A DNA stretch of 59,390 nucleotides, taken from Rhizobium sp. Q54 (GTDB lineage Bacteria > Pseudomonadota > Alphaproteobacteria > Rhizobiales > Beijerinckiaceae). The notes under the pieces were generated by a model that was not told the DNA's origin, did no database searches, and was given only the letters and a program-made list of their open reading frames with translations. This document shows positions 22,427 to 30,112 of this stretch, in pieces; the stretch's first letter is position 1, and every line of letters begins with the position of its first letter. A program made the translations under genes and the position numbers. The stretch is taken from positions 1 through 59,390 of the forward strand of contig CAMCUC010000013.1 of NCBI GenBank assembly GCA_945878875.1. Reading direction: 5' to 3'.

Positions 22427-22651
22427 TCACCTGACGAAGGATGTTGCCCGAAAGCGGCCCACGATAGCGTTCACGCCGCCCAGAAGAGCGGTCAGCGCCG
22501 CGCCGAAGGCTGCCATGTCGCCACTCAGCCACGCCAACCACGCGCCAGCGGCAGAGGATCCAACCACGGCGACAGCAGACCAGATCGTCTGCGAAGCCCA
22601 AAACGGCTTGGCTCCTTCAAGCTCGTTCACGTTCAAAAAATCAACGCTCAT
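22427..22651 (-). CDS. Holin-like small membrane protein
   Basis: 74 residues from the ATG at 22651, which has a strong AAGGAG site. Two hydrophobic segments (TIWSAVAVVGSSAAGAWLAW and FGAALTALLGGVNAIVG) separated by a short polar turn fit small phage holins that make inner-membrane lesions. It lies between the fibre-like gene and the spanin-like gene. The longer open frame upstream is rejected because it overlaps the fibre gene and lacks a ribosome site. Confidence 0.65.
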   Translation of the reverse strand: MSVDFLNVNELEGAKPFWASQTIWSAVAVVGSSAAGAWLAWLSGDMAAFGAALTALLGGVNAIVGRFRATSFVR

Positions 22652-22676
22652 AACCAATCTCCTTTGTGATGAAAAA

Positions 22677-24284
22677 TTAGGCTGACAGACGCTGCAACAA
22701 TGCGTCGGAAAGCCGCCGTCCGTAATGACGAATGCGGCGTACATGCCCGTTCAGAAACGACCGATTGGACCCGGCATTGGAGCCGATCGTCATCGCGTCA
22801 ATTTGCGAAAGCTCCAGAACGCCCGAACTTGAAACCGACGAAGATCCATTGATAGAAACAGAACCCAAATCGGCGCCGTATGCCAACGCAACGCGCGCAG
22901 ACGAGGAAGATGAAAAAGCGCCCTGCAAACTCGTAGTAAAAGCACCTGCCGTCTTCCGCATAGAAATATCGAAAGTTCCGCCAGCGCCCCCGAATGCGTT
23001 GACTTCCCCCAATGCTGAATTGGTGGAATTGCGAAGATGCAAAAGATCTCCTCGAGAACTGGTGGTAAAACGACTGCCATCAAGCAGAAAAGTGCCTGCC
23101 GAACGGCTCAACCAGCCAGCCATGTTCGCCGCATCAACGCGAACATCGTCTGCACCGCGAAAGCTGGCGGTATCCCACGTCGGTATCCAGGACGTCGCGA
23201 ACGAGCCTCGCTCGCATTGCGCAAACTTAACATCCCCGGAGACGCCAAGCGATAAAGCTCCGGATGAAGGCACGAAGCTAAACGAACGACGTGAAGGATA
23301 CGCCCCAACACCAGACACGATCGCCGAAGCGACACCCGATAACGCAATCGACCCCAAGCCGTAAAACGAAATCGTGTAAGGCTCAGCCACAACGGAAACA
23401 ATTTGCGACGAGGGGGCCTCGCTGCGCACGATCAAATTCGTCCGGGACTCCTCAACCAAAAGCCCCAACGGCACCGCGCTAGCGGGATCGTGATCAAGAC
23501 GCGGCGCATGAAACGGAACCGCCTGGGATCGGACATACGACCGAACGCTGGACCCCTGACTGATGTATTCAAGCTGGGCCCCCCACAATGCAAGCTTCTT
23601 TCCCGTCCCTGCATACGTGGGACTTGCGTGCAACATCGTCCCGCGCGCATCATTTGGACGATCCGATGCAGCTACTATAAAATAAACAAATGAAGCACCC
23701 GGCAAAACCTTGAAACATATCGAAATTCGAAACCACCCATCACCCGCAGGCTCAATCGAACTCGACACAACCGGCGCATTGATCGTAAAAGTCCTGGTCT
23801 GCGTCAACACGCCGTTCACGAGGTCGGCGATCACAAAACCGCCTGCTACATAACCTGGCGCGATAACAAGCAATTGCACAAACCGTCGGCCTGAATCCTT
23901 GACGAAAACCGAGCCTGCATAACAACCATCACCCGGAATAGGGCGCACCTGATAAACAATATGCCGTCCGCCACTGTCGCCCTCGTCGATAACATCAGCC
24001 GAGACAGCGCCATCAGGACCAGTTTCTGAACCAGCGACCGATCCTGCTCCGAAAGCTGAAATACCTTCGCGCAACCACCCCACGGTGAACTGTTCGGAGT
24101 AAAGGCACAAATTATGAGGCGAGACAGCAAGGCGCCCCGCGCCGTCTATTCGCGACGCCAGACTGCCCCTAGTATACATCAACCGTGAATCGATCCGACC
24201 CGATAAAAAGTCAAAATCAAGAACAGCTGCAGGCGCAAAAGAGCCTCCGGAGCCTAGTCCCCGCAAATGGCCAAGCCCGATCAT
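22677..24284 (-). CDS. Phage tail fibre / head-spike-like protein
   Basis: 535 residues. The middle part has the LLVEESRTNLIV ... WIPT motif common in phage fibre and head-spike proteins, with duplicated carbohydrate-binding-like beta domains before it. The C-terminus is a concanavalin-like region rich in Ser and Gly. It is likely the distal receptor-binding part of the particle. The start overlaps the DUF2793 stop in an ATGA junction. Base composition is visibly more AT-rich than the chromosomal flanks, as is usual for fibre genes acquired by exchange. Confidence 0.7.
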   Translation of the reverse strand: MIGLGHLRGLGSGGSFAPAAVLDFDFLSGRIDSRLMYTRGSLASRIDGAGRLAVSPHNLCLYSEQFTVGWLREGISAFGAGSVAGSETGPDGAVSADVIDEGDSGGRHIVYQVRPIPGDGCYAGSVFVKDSGRRFVQLLVIAPGYVAGGFVIADLVNGVLTQTRTFTINAPVVSSSIEPAGDGWFRISICFKVLPGASFVYFIVAASDRPNDARGTMLHASPTYAGTGKKLALWGAQLEYISQGSSVRSYVRSQAVPFHAPRLDHDPASAVPLGLLVEESRTNLIVRSEAPSSQIVSVVAEPYTISFYGLGSIALSGVASAIVSGVGAYPSRRSFSFVPSSGALSLGVSGDVKFAQCERGSFATSWIPTWDTASFRGADDVRVDAANMAGWLSRSAGTFLLDGSRFTTSSRGDLLHLRNSTNSALGEVNAFGGAGGTFDISMRKTAGAFTTSLQGAFSSSSSARVALAYGADLGSVSINGSSSVSSSGVLELSQIDAMTIGSNAGSNRSFLNGHVRRIRHYGRRLSDALLQRLSA

Positions 24285-25411
24285 GATACGAGCGCGCCGG
24301 CAAGAACGAACGAGTTTGAAGCGGTTGCCAGCAGCGAAACGCTCGCGTGGCGCCCTCCGCTCCTGAATGCATTTTCAACATGGCCAATTGAAACGTCGAT
24401 GCCACCGGAAAAACTAAGAACCCCGGCACCGCATTGAATGCAAGCGCAGGAAAACCCAACACGGAGCCCAGCAGGCGCGACAACGCTGACTGGCAAACTT
24501 GAAGTAAAGCAAATGATCCGCCCATCGTCGGAAGCGCTCAGAACGCGCGTTTGCGATGCATCGGACACAAGTGCGCCAATGCCTAGCCGATAGCGGTTTC
24601 CTGCAAAATCATCAGAGAAAAACCCATCACCGTCCGCCCGCGCCCGCTCGACCCCACCGGCGACAAAAGACAACGCGTCAGCGGCAACATTGGCTAACCC
24701 CGTATCCTGGTCTCCAAGAAACCGAAGCCCGGGAACGCCCGCAGCCCCACCGCTAAAACCAACCGCGCCGGAAGCCGGATCAATCTCGAGGCCCACGCGC
24801 CAGTTCGCACCATCATCGGAAACTTTAATACGAAACTTGTCATCGCCCATGAGCCCGGTCTCGGCGCGCGCCGACCATGCTGTTTGATAGATTTGAGATA
24901 CGCTTGAACCAGGATATTGCTTGTTCAAAGTGAGACGCAAATCCCCATTACCACCTTCGCTCTGCGTACGCGCGGCAAACAGAATCGCGTTCAGTTTCGC
25001 AGCAAACGGGTTGCCGGCATCCGCCGTCATCCCGATCCCCAGCCGCTGCAAATTCTGTAGTTGCGACAGCTTGGTTTCAAACGCAGACCAGCCGCTTTCA
25101 TCAAACACAAAAAGCGCACTCTCGTTGGCTACCCACGCAAGCCAGCCAACATGCGGAGCAAGAAACCGCCATCCAGCTTTATCCCAATAGGCAATCTGGT
25201 TGACGCGACCGGCAAAAATCCCAGTAGCCGCCGCATCGATAATGAACCGCTCGCCTTGCCGCGGATCGGCAGTTGGCGAAATTACATTACGGGCCGATAC
25301 AGACAATTGAACGCAAGCGTCAAGCAGCGTCAAAGCCTCATTATGAGTCACATGCTTTTGCGCTTGCGCAGCTTCTAAATATGGCAAAGCAAGATTCGCG
25401 GAATCAGCCAT
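24281..25411 (-). CDS. DUF2793 tail-associated protein
   Basis: 376 residues beginning NLALPYLEAAQAQKHVTHNE, the hallmark of DUF2793, followed by ALTLLDACVQLSV and repeated aromatic segments (YWDKAGWRFL). DUF2793 proteins are found at the distal end of GTA and prophage tail modules in alphaproteobacteria and are thought to belong to the tail tip or fibre. It follows the gp15 remnant by 36 bases and overlaps the fibre gene by four. Confidence 0.85.
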   Translation of the reverse strand: MADSANLALPYLEAAQAQKHVTHNEALTLLDACVQLSVSARNVISPTADPRQGERFIIDAAATGIFAGRVNQIAYWDKAGWRFLAPHVGWLAWVANESALFVFDESGWSAFETKLSQLQNLQRLGIGMTADAGNPFAAKLNAILFAARTQSEGGNGDLRLTLNKQYPGSSVSQIYQTAWSARAETGLMGDDKFRIKVSDDGANWRVGLEIDPASGAVGFSGGAAGVPGLRFLGDQDTGLANVAADALSFVAGGVERARADGDGFFSDDFAGNRYRLGIGALVSDASQTRVLSASDDGRIICFTSSLPVSVVAPAGLRVGFSCACIQCGAGVLSFSGGIDVSIGHVENAFRSGGRHASVSLLATASNSFVLAGALVS

Positions 25412-25447
25412 TTTTTATCCTTTTATCTTGGAGCCCGGACGATTGCA

Positions 25448-26149
25448 TTACATAATTTGGAGCAATTCTTCATAAGCCAACCCGCGCCCGACGATTGAGC
25501 TCATTTGAAAAATACGTACCCTAATATGCGACTGGTGCGAGCTGAAATCCTCCAACTCCTCTGCGCTGCTATAAAACGCAAATTGAGCGTTTGAACGAAG
25601 CACACGAAGCGCGACGCCGTCCCTCAAAATCTCGATTTCGTAGGACTCGCTTTCCTCGCCCAGCGGCGCTTCAAGCGACGTCCAGCCATCTGCCTCAATA
25701 CGGCCACGACGAATGAAAGACACCTGAACGCCATCAATCCCGCGACGAGCCGATTCACGCACCGGTGCATACGGCAAAAGCGCCAGTTTTCTGGCCTGCG
25801 TCGTAACCTCAATGGCCGAGGGATCGCCATGACCTGCGGAAGCAGCTGCAATGCGATAGGTCTGCGGCGCATCAATCAAATTAATGTCCGTGACCAGAGG
25901 GACAACGCCGCTGTCCAGAAACACAACCTCTGCGCCAGCAGGGATGACCTCATCGCCCAAGCGATCCTGCCCACCAAGCCCACGTAAAAGTTTTGATAAA
26001 CGCCACGTACGGGGCGCAACCAAATCAGCGAACACGAATGAGAGGACCTCCCAACCATTGTCGCGACGAAGCGCAAACGCCGTACGACCGGCAAGAGCTT
26101 GCGAGGGATCAACAGACGCCAGAGAGCGGTCAAGCGCCAGCACGAGCAA
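25448..26149 (-). pseudogene. C-terminal remnant of GTA gp15 (tail tip/host-interaction protein)
   Basis: 233 codons that look like only the end of gp15. Segments such as LAGRTAFALRRDNGWEVLSF and LVAPRTWRLSKLLRGLGGQD match the conserved C-terminal part of the large (over 1,000-residue) gp15, while the phage-tail and TIM-barrel-like domains are absent. The frame opens only with a TTG and has no ribosome site of its own. Immediately upstream, in a different frame, lies the start of gp13. The simplest reading is a deletion from early gp13 to late gp15. The fragment itself is free of stops, so expression of a truncated product cannot be excluded. Confidence 0.8.
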
Positions 26150-26205
26150 AAAGTTGTCGCGCCGCTTGCTATAGAGGCAAGCAATTGCGGAGAAATGTCG
26201 CGCAT
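26131..26205 (-). pseudogene. N-terminal remnant of GTA gp13 (DUF2163)
   Basis: The ATG at 26205, ten bases after the gp12 stop, begins MRDISPQLLASIASGATTFC followed by SCWRLT, the typical N-terminus of gp13/DUF2163 tail proteins. After about 25 codons the resemblance ends, and the sequence in another frame becomes the gp15 C-terminus. Read on in frame, it makes an unrelated 109-residue product stopping at 25876. gp13 would be about 290 residues when whole. Confidence 0.78.
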
Positions 26206-26215
26206 GTCGCCCCGC

Positions 26216-26851
26216 TTACGGAATGATTTCAATCAATGGAATCTTTGGGATGTCGCCAGCTTCAAAAGCCGCAAGATCAATCTCGAGATAATCGGTGTCA
26301 AAGCGCGCAGGCGTATCGAATGTAAAGCCCGCTGAGACAAGCACCTCTTGCGGCGGCGTATGATCTGCGTGAAACCGCAACGTCCCTTTTACCGGATCGA
26401 TCTCGTAGCGGGAACTGGCTGCTTCCACACCACCGACTGCAACACGCAACGAGCCCGCAACGGGCTTTATGATATCGCGAAAATAGGGAGCAAAGCTTGC
26501 GCCATAGCGCTTAACCAATTGGAAATCGCGCCGGAGCCCGTCGCCCTTCCCAAGCGCCTGATCCAGTGGACCAGGAGCAGCGTTCGGTGCGCAGGATTTG
26601 CAATCGCTACGATCACGCCAGCGAAACCCGTACAATCTCCCCCGGCGCTCTTCAAAAAAATTGATAACCTCCGCAATCGCCGCAAGCGATTTAATCCCGG
26701 AGCCGGCGTCCCATCGCCTCCGGGAGTGAGCCCAACGCTGGTTGCGCTCCTCGCGTCCAGAACCCATCACCACGATATCGGTACGACGCTCTGGCCCGCC
26801 GCGCGCGCCAAGGGCCACGTCGAGCGGAAAAAGGATTTCATGGAAGCTCAT
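26216..26851 (-). CDS. GTA gp12-like tail protein (DUF2460)
   Basis: About 211 residues from the ATG at 26851 (MSFHEILFPLDVALGARGG). DUF2460 features are visible: PERRTDIVVMGSGREERN, WAHSRRRWDAG, a FEERRGRLYGFRWRD segment and the C-terminal FDTDYLEIDLAAFEAG. In GTAs gp12 is the distal tail protein at the tail tip. The gene is full length and stops just before the gp13 remnant, so the deletion boundary lies after it. Confidence 0.9.
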   Translation of the reverse strand: MSFHEILFPLDVALGARGGPERRTDIVVMGSGREERNQRWAHSRRRWDAGSGIKSLAAIAEVINFFEERRGRLYGFRWRDRSDCKSCAPNAAPGPLDQALGKGDGLRRDFQLVKRYGASFAPYFRDIIKPVAGSLRVAVGGVEAASSRYEIDPVKGTLRFHADHTPPQEVLVSAGFTFDTPARFDTDYLEIDLAAFEAGDIPKIPLIEIIP

Positions 26852-26931
26852 ATGATTGATCCAGGACAAGGAAGAGCAGTGGGAGCAATGCTAAATTCAA
26901 ACATCTGATCAACAAAAGCATGAGGACGAAG

Positions 26932-27168
26932 ATGAGCCATGTTCCACATGGACTACACGACGAATTCCCGAACGACCACGCGCGCATACATAAGCTTAAA
27001 ACAAGCGATAAACATTTCGTGGGCCTTGCTGATCGCTATCACGAGCTCAATCGTGCTATCCACCGCGTTGAAGCTGAAGTTGAGCCCACAAGCGATGATG
27101 TCCTTAAAGACATGAAGAAGCAACGCCTCGCACTCAGAGACGAAATCGCTGCGATAATTGCGACCTAG
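26932..27168 (+). CDS. YdcH/DUF465 small protein, opposite strand inside GTA cluster
   Basis: About 78 residues from the ATG at 26932, preceded by GAGGA. It has the DUF465 signature: FPNDHARIHKLKTSDKHF, then YHELNRAIHRVE and a basic helical tail (LKDMKKQRLALRDEIAAII). These are short helical-hairpin proteins of unknown function found in most alphaproteobacteria. It lies between gp11 and gp12, facing the structural genes, so it is probably a later insertion or an independent unit with its own promoter. Confidence 0.85.
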   Translation: MSHVPHGLHDEFPNDHARIHKLKTSDKHFVGLADRYHELNRAIHRVEAEVEPTSDDVLKDMKKQRLALRDEIAAIIAT

Positions 27169-27184
27169 TAGACCAATGCGACGG

Positions 27185-27754
27185 TCACGACCCACGTCGC
27201 CCACGAGCAACTGCTCGCGCGAGTGCGCTTGCAATCTGCACTTGAGAACGCTGAAAACCTGAAACATCGGGCGTTGAGATAGTAACATTTACATGCGTTG
27301 CGGTACTCTGTCCGCCTGATGCCGCAACGCCAAGACGCCCATCAGGCCCGCGCGCCAATGGCATTATCGCCTCGGCACCTCGCTCGCCCATAAGGCCCAA
27401 TCCGCCGCCCGAACCAAAGAACGTGGGGCGAGCCACAACACCGCCATCAGCAAATGGCGTCACAGGAACTGATCCCATGTTACCGCCGCCGATCGAAGAG
27501 CCCAAAGACGAAAGGACAGAGGAAAGCCCCTGTTGCAATGGTTTCAAGCCTGCGTTGAGCGCGATGTCGGACATCGACAGAGCAACATTGCGCAACGTAT
27601 CGTCAAGAGACTTCCCGCCCGCTATCGCTCCGGCAAACGCTCGCGTCAAGGAACGGGACAAGCGCTCGGCGGATACATCGACGCCATCCAGACCGCGCCT
27701 GATTGCATCGATGTCTTGCGTTGCAAAAACGGTATTAAAGTCATCGCTAGCCAT
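27185..27754 (-). CDS. GTA gp11-like tail tape measure protein
   Basis: 189 residues. The middle holds Gly/Ala-rich helical repeats (SLTRAFAGAIAGGKSLDDTL) and the family end motif FADGGVVARPTFFGSGGG followed by GLMGERGAEAIMPLARG. GTA tape measure proteins are short compared with phage ones, matching the short GTA tail. The start overlaps the tail chaperone gene by eight bases. Length and motifs look intact. Confidence 0.88.
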   Translation of the reverse strand: MASDDFNTVFATQDIDAIRRGLDGVDVSAERLSRSLTRAFAGAIAGGKSLDDTLRNVALSMSDIALNAGLKPLQQGLSSVLSSLGSSIGGGNMGSVPVTPFADGGVVARPTFFGSGGGLGLMGERGAEAIMPLARGPDGRLGVAASGGQSTATHVNVTISTPDVSGFQRSQVQIASALARAVARGRRGS

Positions 27755-27932
27755 TGCTCACTCCTTGATTGCCGTGATCGGGAAAAGCGCGCATGAGACC
27801 ATGCAGATCTGGCGCCCCGCCGCTCTCAAGAGGCGCGCCATAGACGCCCTCCCATGCAGCCGCTAACTCACATGGAGATATCGACCAAAAGTCGTTGGGG
27901 GCCAGCCGCAGAACGCCAAGGCCGAACGCCAT
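27747..27932 (-). CDS. GTA tail assembly chaperone (gp10.1/rcc01693-like), start unclear
   Basis: From the internal ATG at 27932 it reads MAFGLGVLRLAPNDFWSISP ... ELAAAWEGVYG ... LMRAFPD, the conserved small tail assembly chaperone. The frame stays open upstream as ...RASAPFPWRAAM, which matches the usual N-terminus (FPW..AM.FG), but contains no ATG, GTG or TTG before an in-frame stop. The true start is therefore lost, non-canonical (an ATC near 28013 exists), or the internal ATG is used. It sits between gp10 and gp11 as in other GTAs. Confidence 0.75.
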   Translation of the reverse strand: MAFGLGVLRLAPNDFWSISPCELAAAWEGVYGAPLESGGAPDLHGLMRAFPDHGNQGVSNG

Positions 27933-27997
27933 TGCAGCGCGCCATGGAAATGGCGCTGATGCACGGTCAGCCTTTTGAGCGCAGCGTTCTGCGGCCT

Positions 27998-28330
27998 CTA
28001 GGGGTGCGATACGCTTTCAGCTGATGCGCCAAAAGCAGCAACCAGTAAATCCGAAGCCAGCTTCACGTAAGCAGGGATGCCACCCTCCACCGACATCCGC
28101 GCAATTTCATCATCGCCCAGATCACTTCCACCCCCACGCACGCCTGCTGCAATCACACGAAGGAGATCTCGTGACGAAAGACGTCCGCCCTCAAAACGGC
28201 CTGCCAGACCGACAAGATCGTCAGCGCCAAAGGCTGTTTCCAGTTCCGCGAGCGCTCCAAGCGTTAACCGGAGCGTATAATTTTTTCCGTCAAAAACTGC
28301 GTCAACGTCGCCGCGTCTTGCATTGCCCAT
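27998..28330 (-). CDS. GTA gp10-like protein (gene transfer agent family, DUF3356)
   Basis: About 110 residues from the ATG at 28330, which has GAGG seven bases upstream; a GTG at 28342 is also possible. Features include DAVFDGKNYTLRLTLGALAE, LETAFGADDL and LLRVIAAGVRGGG. The family acts in tail assembly next to the major tail protein. It follows gp9 with an 8-base gap and precedes the tail chaperone. Confidence 0.88.
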   Translation of the reverse strand: MGNARRGDVDAVFDGKNYTLRLTLGALAELETAFGADDLVGLAGRFEGGRLSSRDLLRVIAAGVRGGGSDLGDDEIARMSVEGGIPAYVKLASDLLVAAFGASAESVSHP

Positions 28331-28338
28331 GGCGCGCC

Positions 28339-28749
28339 TCACAATGCGGTGAATGTCAAAAGACCAGCTGATTCCAGCGACAGCTCGAACGTAACTTCTC
28401 CGGCATGCTCACCGCGATAATCGAGACTGGATATCTGGAACGCGCCCTGAATGATCCCGAAGGAGGGAGCAACAATCTGCCAATTGCGTATCAAACCGTC
28501 GAAGAACGTTTGCCTGATCAGCATATCCGAAGCGCCATCCTTGAAGACGCCGGAGCCTGCAACGCTGGCGCGACGTACGCCAGCGCCGCCAAGCAGCTCG
28601 CGCCAGCGTCCCGCTGATTCCTGATTCGTAATATCAACTGGATCAGCATTCAACGCGAACCGCTGCGTACGAAGGCCAGCAACTGTTATAAATTCGCCTG
28701 TGCCATCGTCGATTTTTAACAATAGGTCTTTGCCTTTTTGCGCAGCCAT
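28339..28749 (-). CDS. GTA gp9-like major tail protein (TP901-1 type)
   Basis: 136 residues with the TP901-1 major tail features: KGKDLLLKIDDGTGEF, LRTQRFALNADPVDITNQES and ELLGGAGVRRASVAGSGVF. It polymerises into the tail tube. A strong AGGAGG site precedes the ATG at 28749. Intact length for the family. Confidence 0.93.
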   Translation of the reverse strand: MAAQKGKDLLLKIDDGTGEFITVAGLRTQRFALNADPVDITNQESAGRWRELLGGAGVRRASVAGSGVFKDGASDMLIRQTFFDGLIRNWQIVAPSFGIIQGAFQISSLDYRGEHAGEVTFELSLESAGLLTFTAL

Positions 28750-28761
28750 AAAGCCTCCTGA

Positions 28762-29172
28762 TTATTTTGGTTCAGTGATTGCGCGCAGACGAAGCCTTGC
28801 GCGAACAAAACGATTCGAATTCTCACGGGCCGCCTCAACCTCACGCACCTGCAAATTTACCAGCGTATGCCCCTCAAGAACCAAAGCTTGATCGTCAAGC
28901 GCCGCGCTTGCGAGCACTGCAATCTCCAGAGCCTCCCGGGCCCCTGTGCGCTCACTCCAGACGTCGAGCGTTAACGCATGCTCCTGGCCGCGCTCCGTCA
29001 TCGTTGACCAATCGCGACTGCGGCTTTGCGCAAAAGCGATATAGGGCTGAGGCGCGCCGCGTGGCGCCTCATCATGCACGCGCGCGCCGCCAAGCCTTGC
29101 AACAAGCGCAGGCGTAGCAAGAAGTCTTGCACGGACCGCTCTACGCAGGGAGATATCGGCAGAAGCAATCAC
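28762..29172 (-). CDS. GTA gp8-like protein (DUF3168)
   Basis: 136 residues, GTG start at 29172 with an AAGGAGG site. DUF3168 motifs: LRRAVRARLLATPALVARLG, then HDEAPRGAPQPYIAFAQSRS and LTLDVWSERTGAREALEI. It is thought to be a tail terminator or head-tail joining component. Ten bases separate it from gp7 upstream and 12 from gp9 downstream. Confidence 0.92.
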   Translation of the reverse strand: MIASADISLRRAVRARLLATPALVARLGGARVHDEAPRGAPQPYIAFAQSRSRDWSTMTERGQEHALTLDVWSERTGAREALEIAVLASAALDDQALVLEGHTLVNLQVREVEAARENSNRFVRARLRLRAITEPK

Positions 29173-29182
29173 GACAGCCTCC

Positions 29183-29509
29183 TTATGCTATTTCGCTGCA
29201 GCGACAATTAAGCGTGCGTCGTCGTCCGTCGCCATCGACGGCTGCGTGAATCAAAAAAATGCGGCTATTAAGCCGAAGGCGCATCGCACCCGTTACGTCT
29301 GGTCGCCAGCGAATGGTTATCGAATGAGTAATTACGCTTTCTTCACGCTCGCCCTCAAAACGCTCAATTCCGACAAGGGCTGTGACACGCGCCCAAATTA
29401 CGTCGATAAAAACCCAAGAGCGTTCAATTCCGCCTGTATCGTCTTGCGTGTTAACAGGCGCTTCGAGAACCAGCCTGCGATCAAAATCGCTGATACGTAT
29501 TCGCTTCAT
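29183..29509 (-). CDS. GTA gp7-like head closure/adaptor protein
   Basis: 108 residues, with ISDFDRRLVLEAPVNTQDDT followed by GGIERSWVFIDVIWARV and ITHSITIRWRPDV, the phage SPP1 gp16-like head closure pattern. It overlaps gp6 by four bases. It joins the connector ring to the tail. Confidence 0.9.
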   Translation of the reverse strand: MKRIRISDFDRRLVLEAPVNTQDDTGGIERSWVFIDVIWARVTALVGIERFEGEREESVITHSITIRWRPDVTGAMRLRLNSRIFLIHAAVDGDGRRRTLNCRCSEIA

Positions 29510-30078
29510 GCGATCCTCATGCGCCGGTAGGGAGCAATCAGCGCAGCGACCGCAGGCGGCATGCGCTCAAAAGCGCCATCGCTTTCAACGTCACCTCGTT
29601 GCTCATACCAGCGGGCAATCAACAAGCGCATTGCAGTTTTCAGAGTTTCAGGCACGCCCTGAGAATTGGATGAAAATCCGAGTTCAACATCAATTTCTAT
29701 CCCGCTGATTGTTCTTTCGGGTTCTGGTGGTTTGGTCAGGAATCGTACTCGTCCAAGCCCGCCAGCAACGCTTGCAACATAGGAAGATGGCGCAATCACA
29801 ACGCTGACGCCTGCTGCCGTTAGAGTGCGCAGCGCAACCACCTGCCGAACTGGCGCAAGCGGTATAACGATGTCGCCTTCAGGCCACACGTCCATCACGA
29901 TCCGCCAGGTCTGCGAGATCAGCATCCGCCCCGATGCGCTTTCAACAACAAGGCGGGCGGAAGCAATAAGGGCAGCGACAAGTTCGTCTTCGTCTGCGTG
30001 GTCGATGCGGAGCCAATTTTTTGCTTGAACGAGCAAAATGGGCTCGACGGCAGGCGGTATGAGAAGTATGGGAATCAT
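29506..30078 (-). CDS. GTA gp6-like head-tail connector protein
   Basis: 190 residues. N-terminus LVQAKNWLRIDHADEDELVA and AALIASARLVVESASGRMLI is the phage connector (phiE125 gp8-like) signature, followed by a beta-rich half with GIEIDVELGF and LKTAMRLLIARWYEQRGD. It forms the connector ring below the portal. The ATG is 34 bases from the divergent trypsin-like gene. Confidence 0.92.
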   Translation of the reverse strand: MIPILLIPPAVEPILLVQAKNWLRIDHADEDELVAALIASARLVVESASGRMLISQTWRIVMDVWPEGDIVIPLAPVRQVVALRTLTAAGVSVVIAPSSYVASVAGGLGRVRFLTKPPEPERTISGIEIDVELGFSSNSQGVPETLKTAMRLLIARWYEQRGDVESDGAFERMPPAVAALIAPYRRMRIA

Positions 30079-30112
30079 CTGCGCTCCGCGCGTTGAAGAG
30101 ATTGGAGATCAC

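Noticed and set aside
25876-26205. 109-codon frame starting at the gp13 ATG, as a real gene
   Set aside because: Only the first ~25 residues resemble gp13. The rest is an out-of-frame reading of gp15 sequence.
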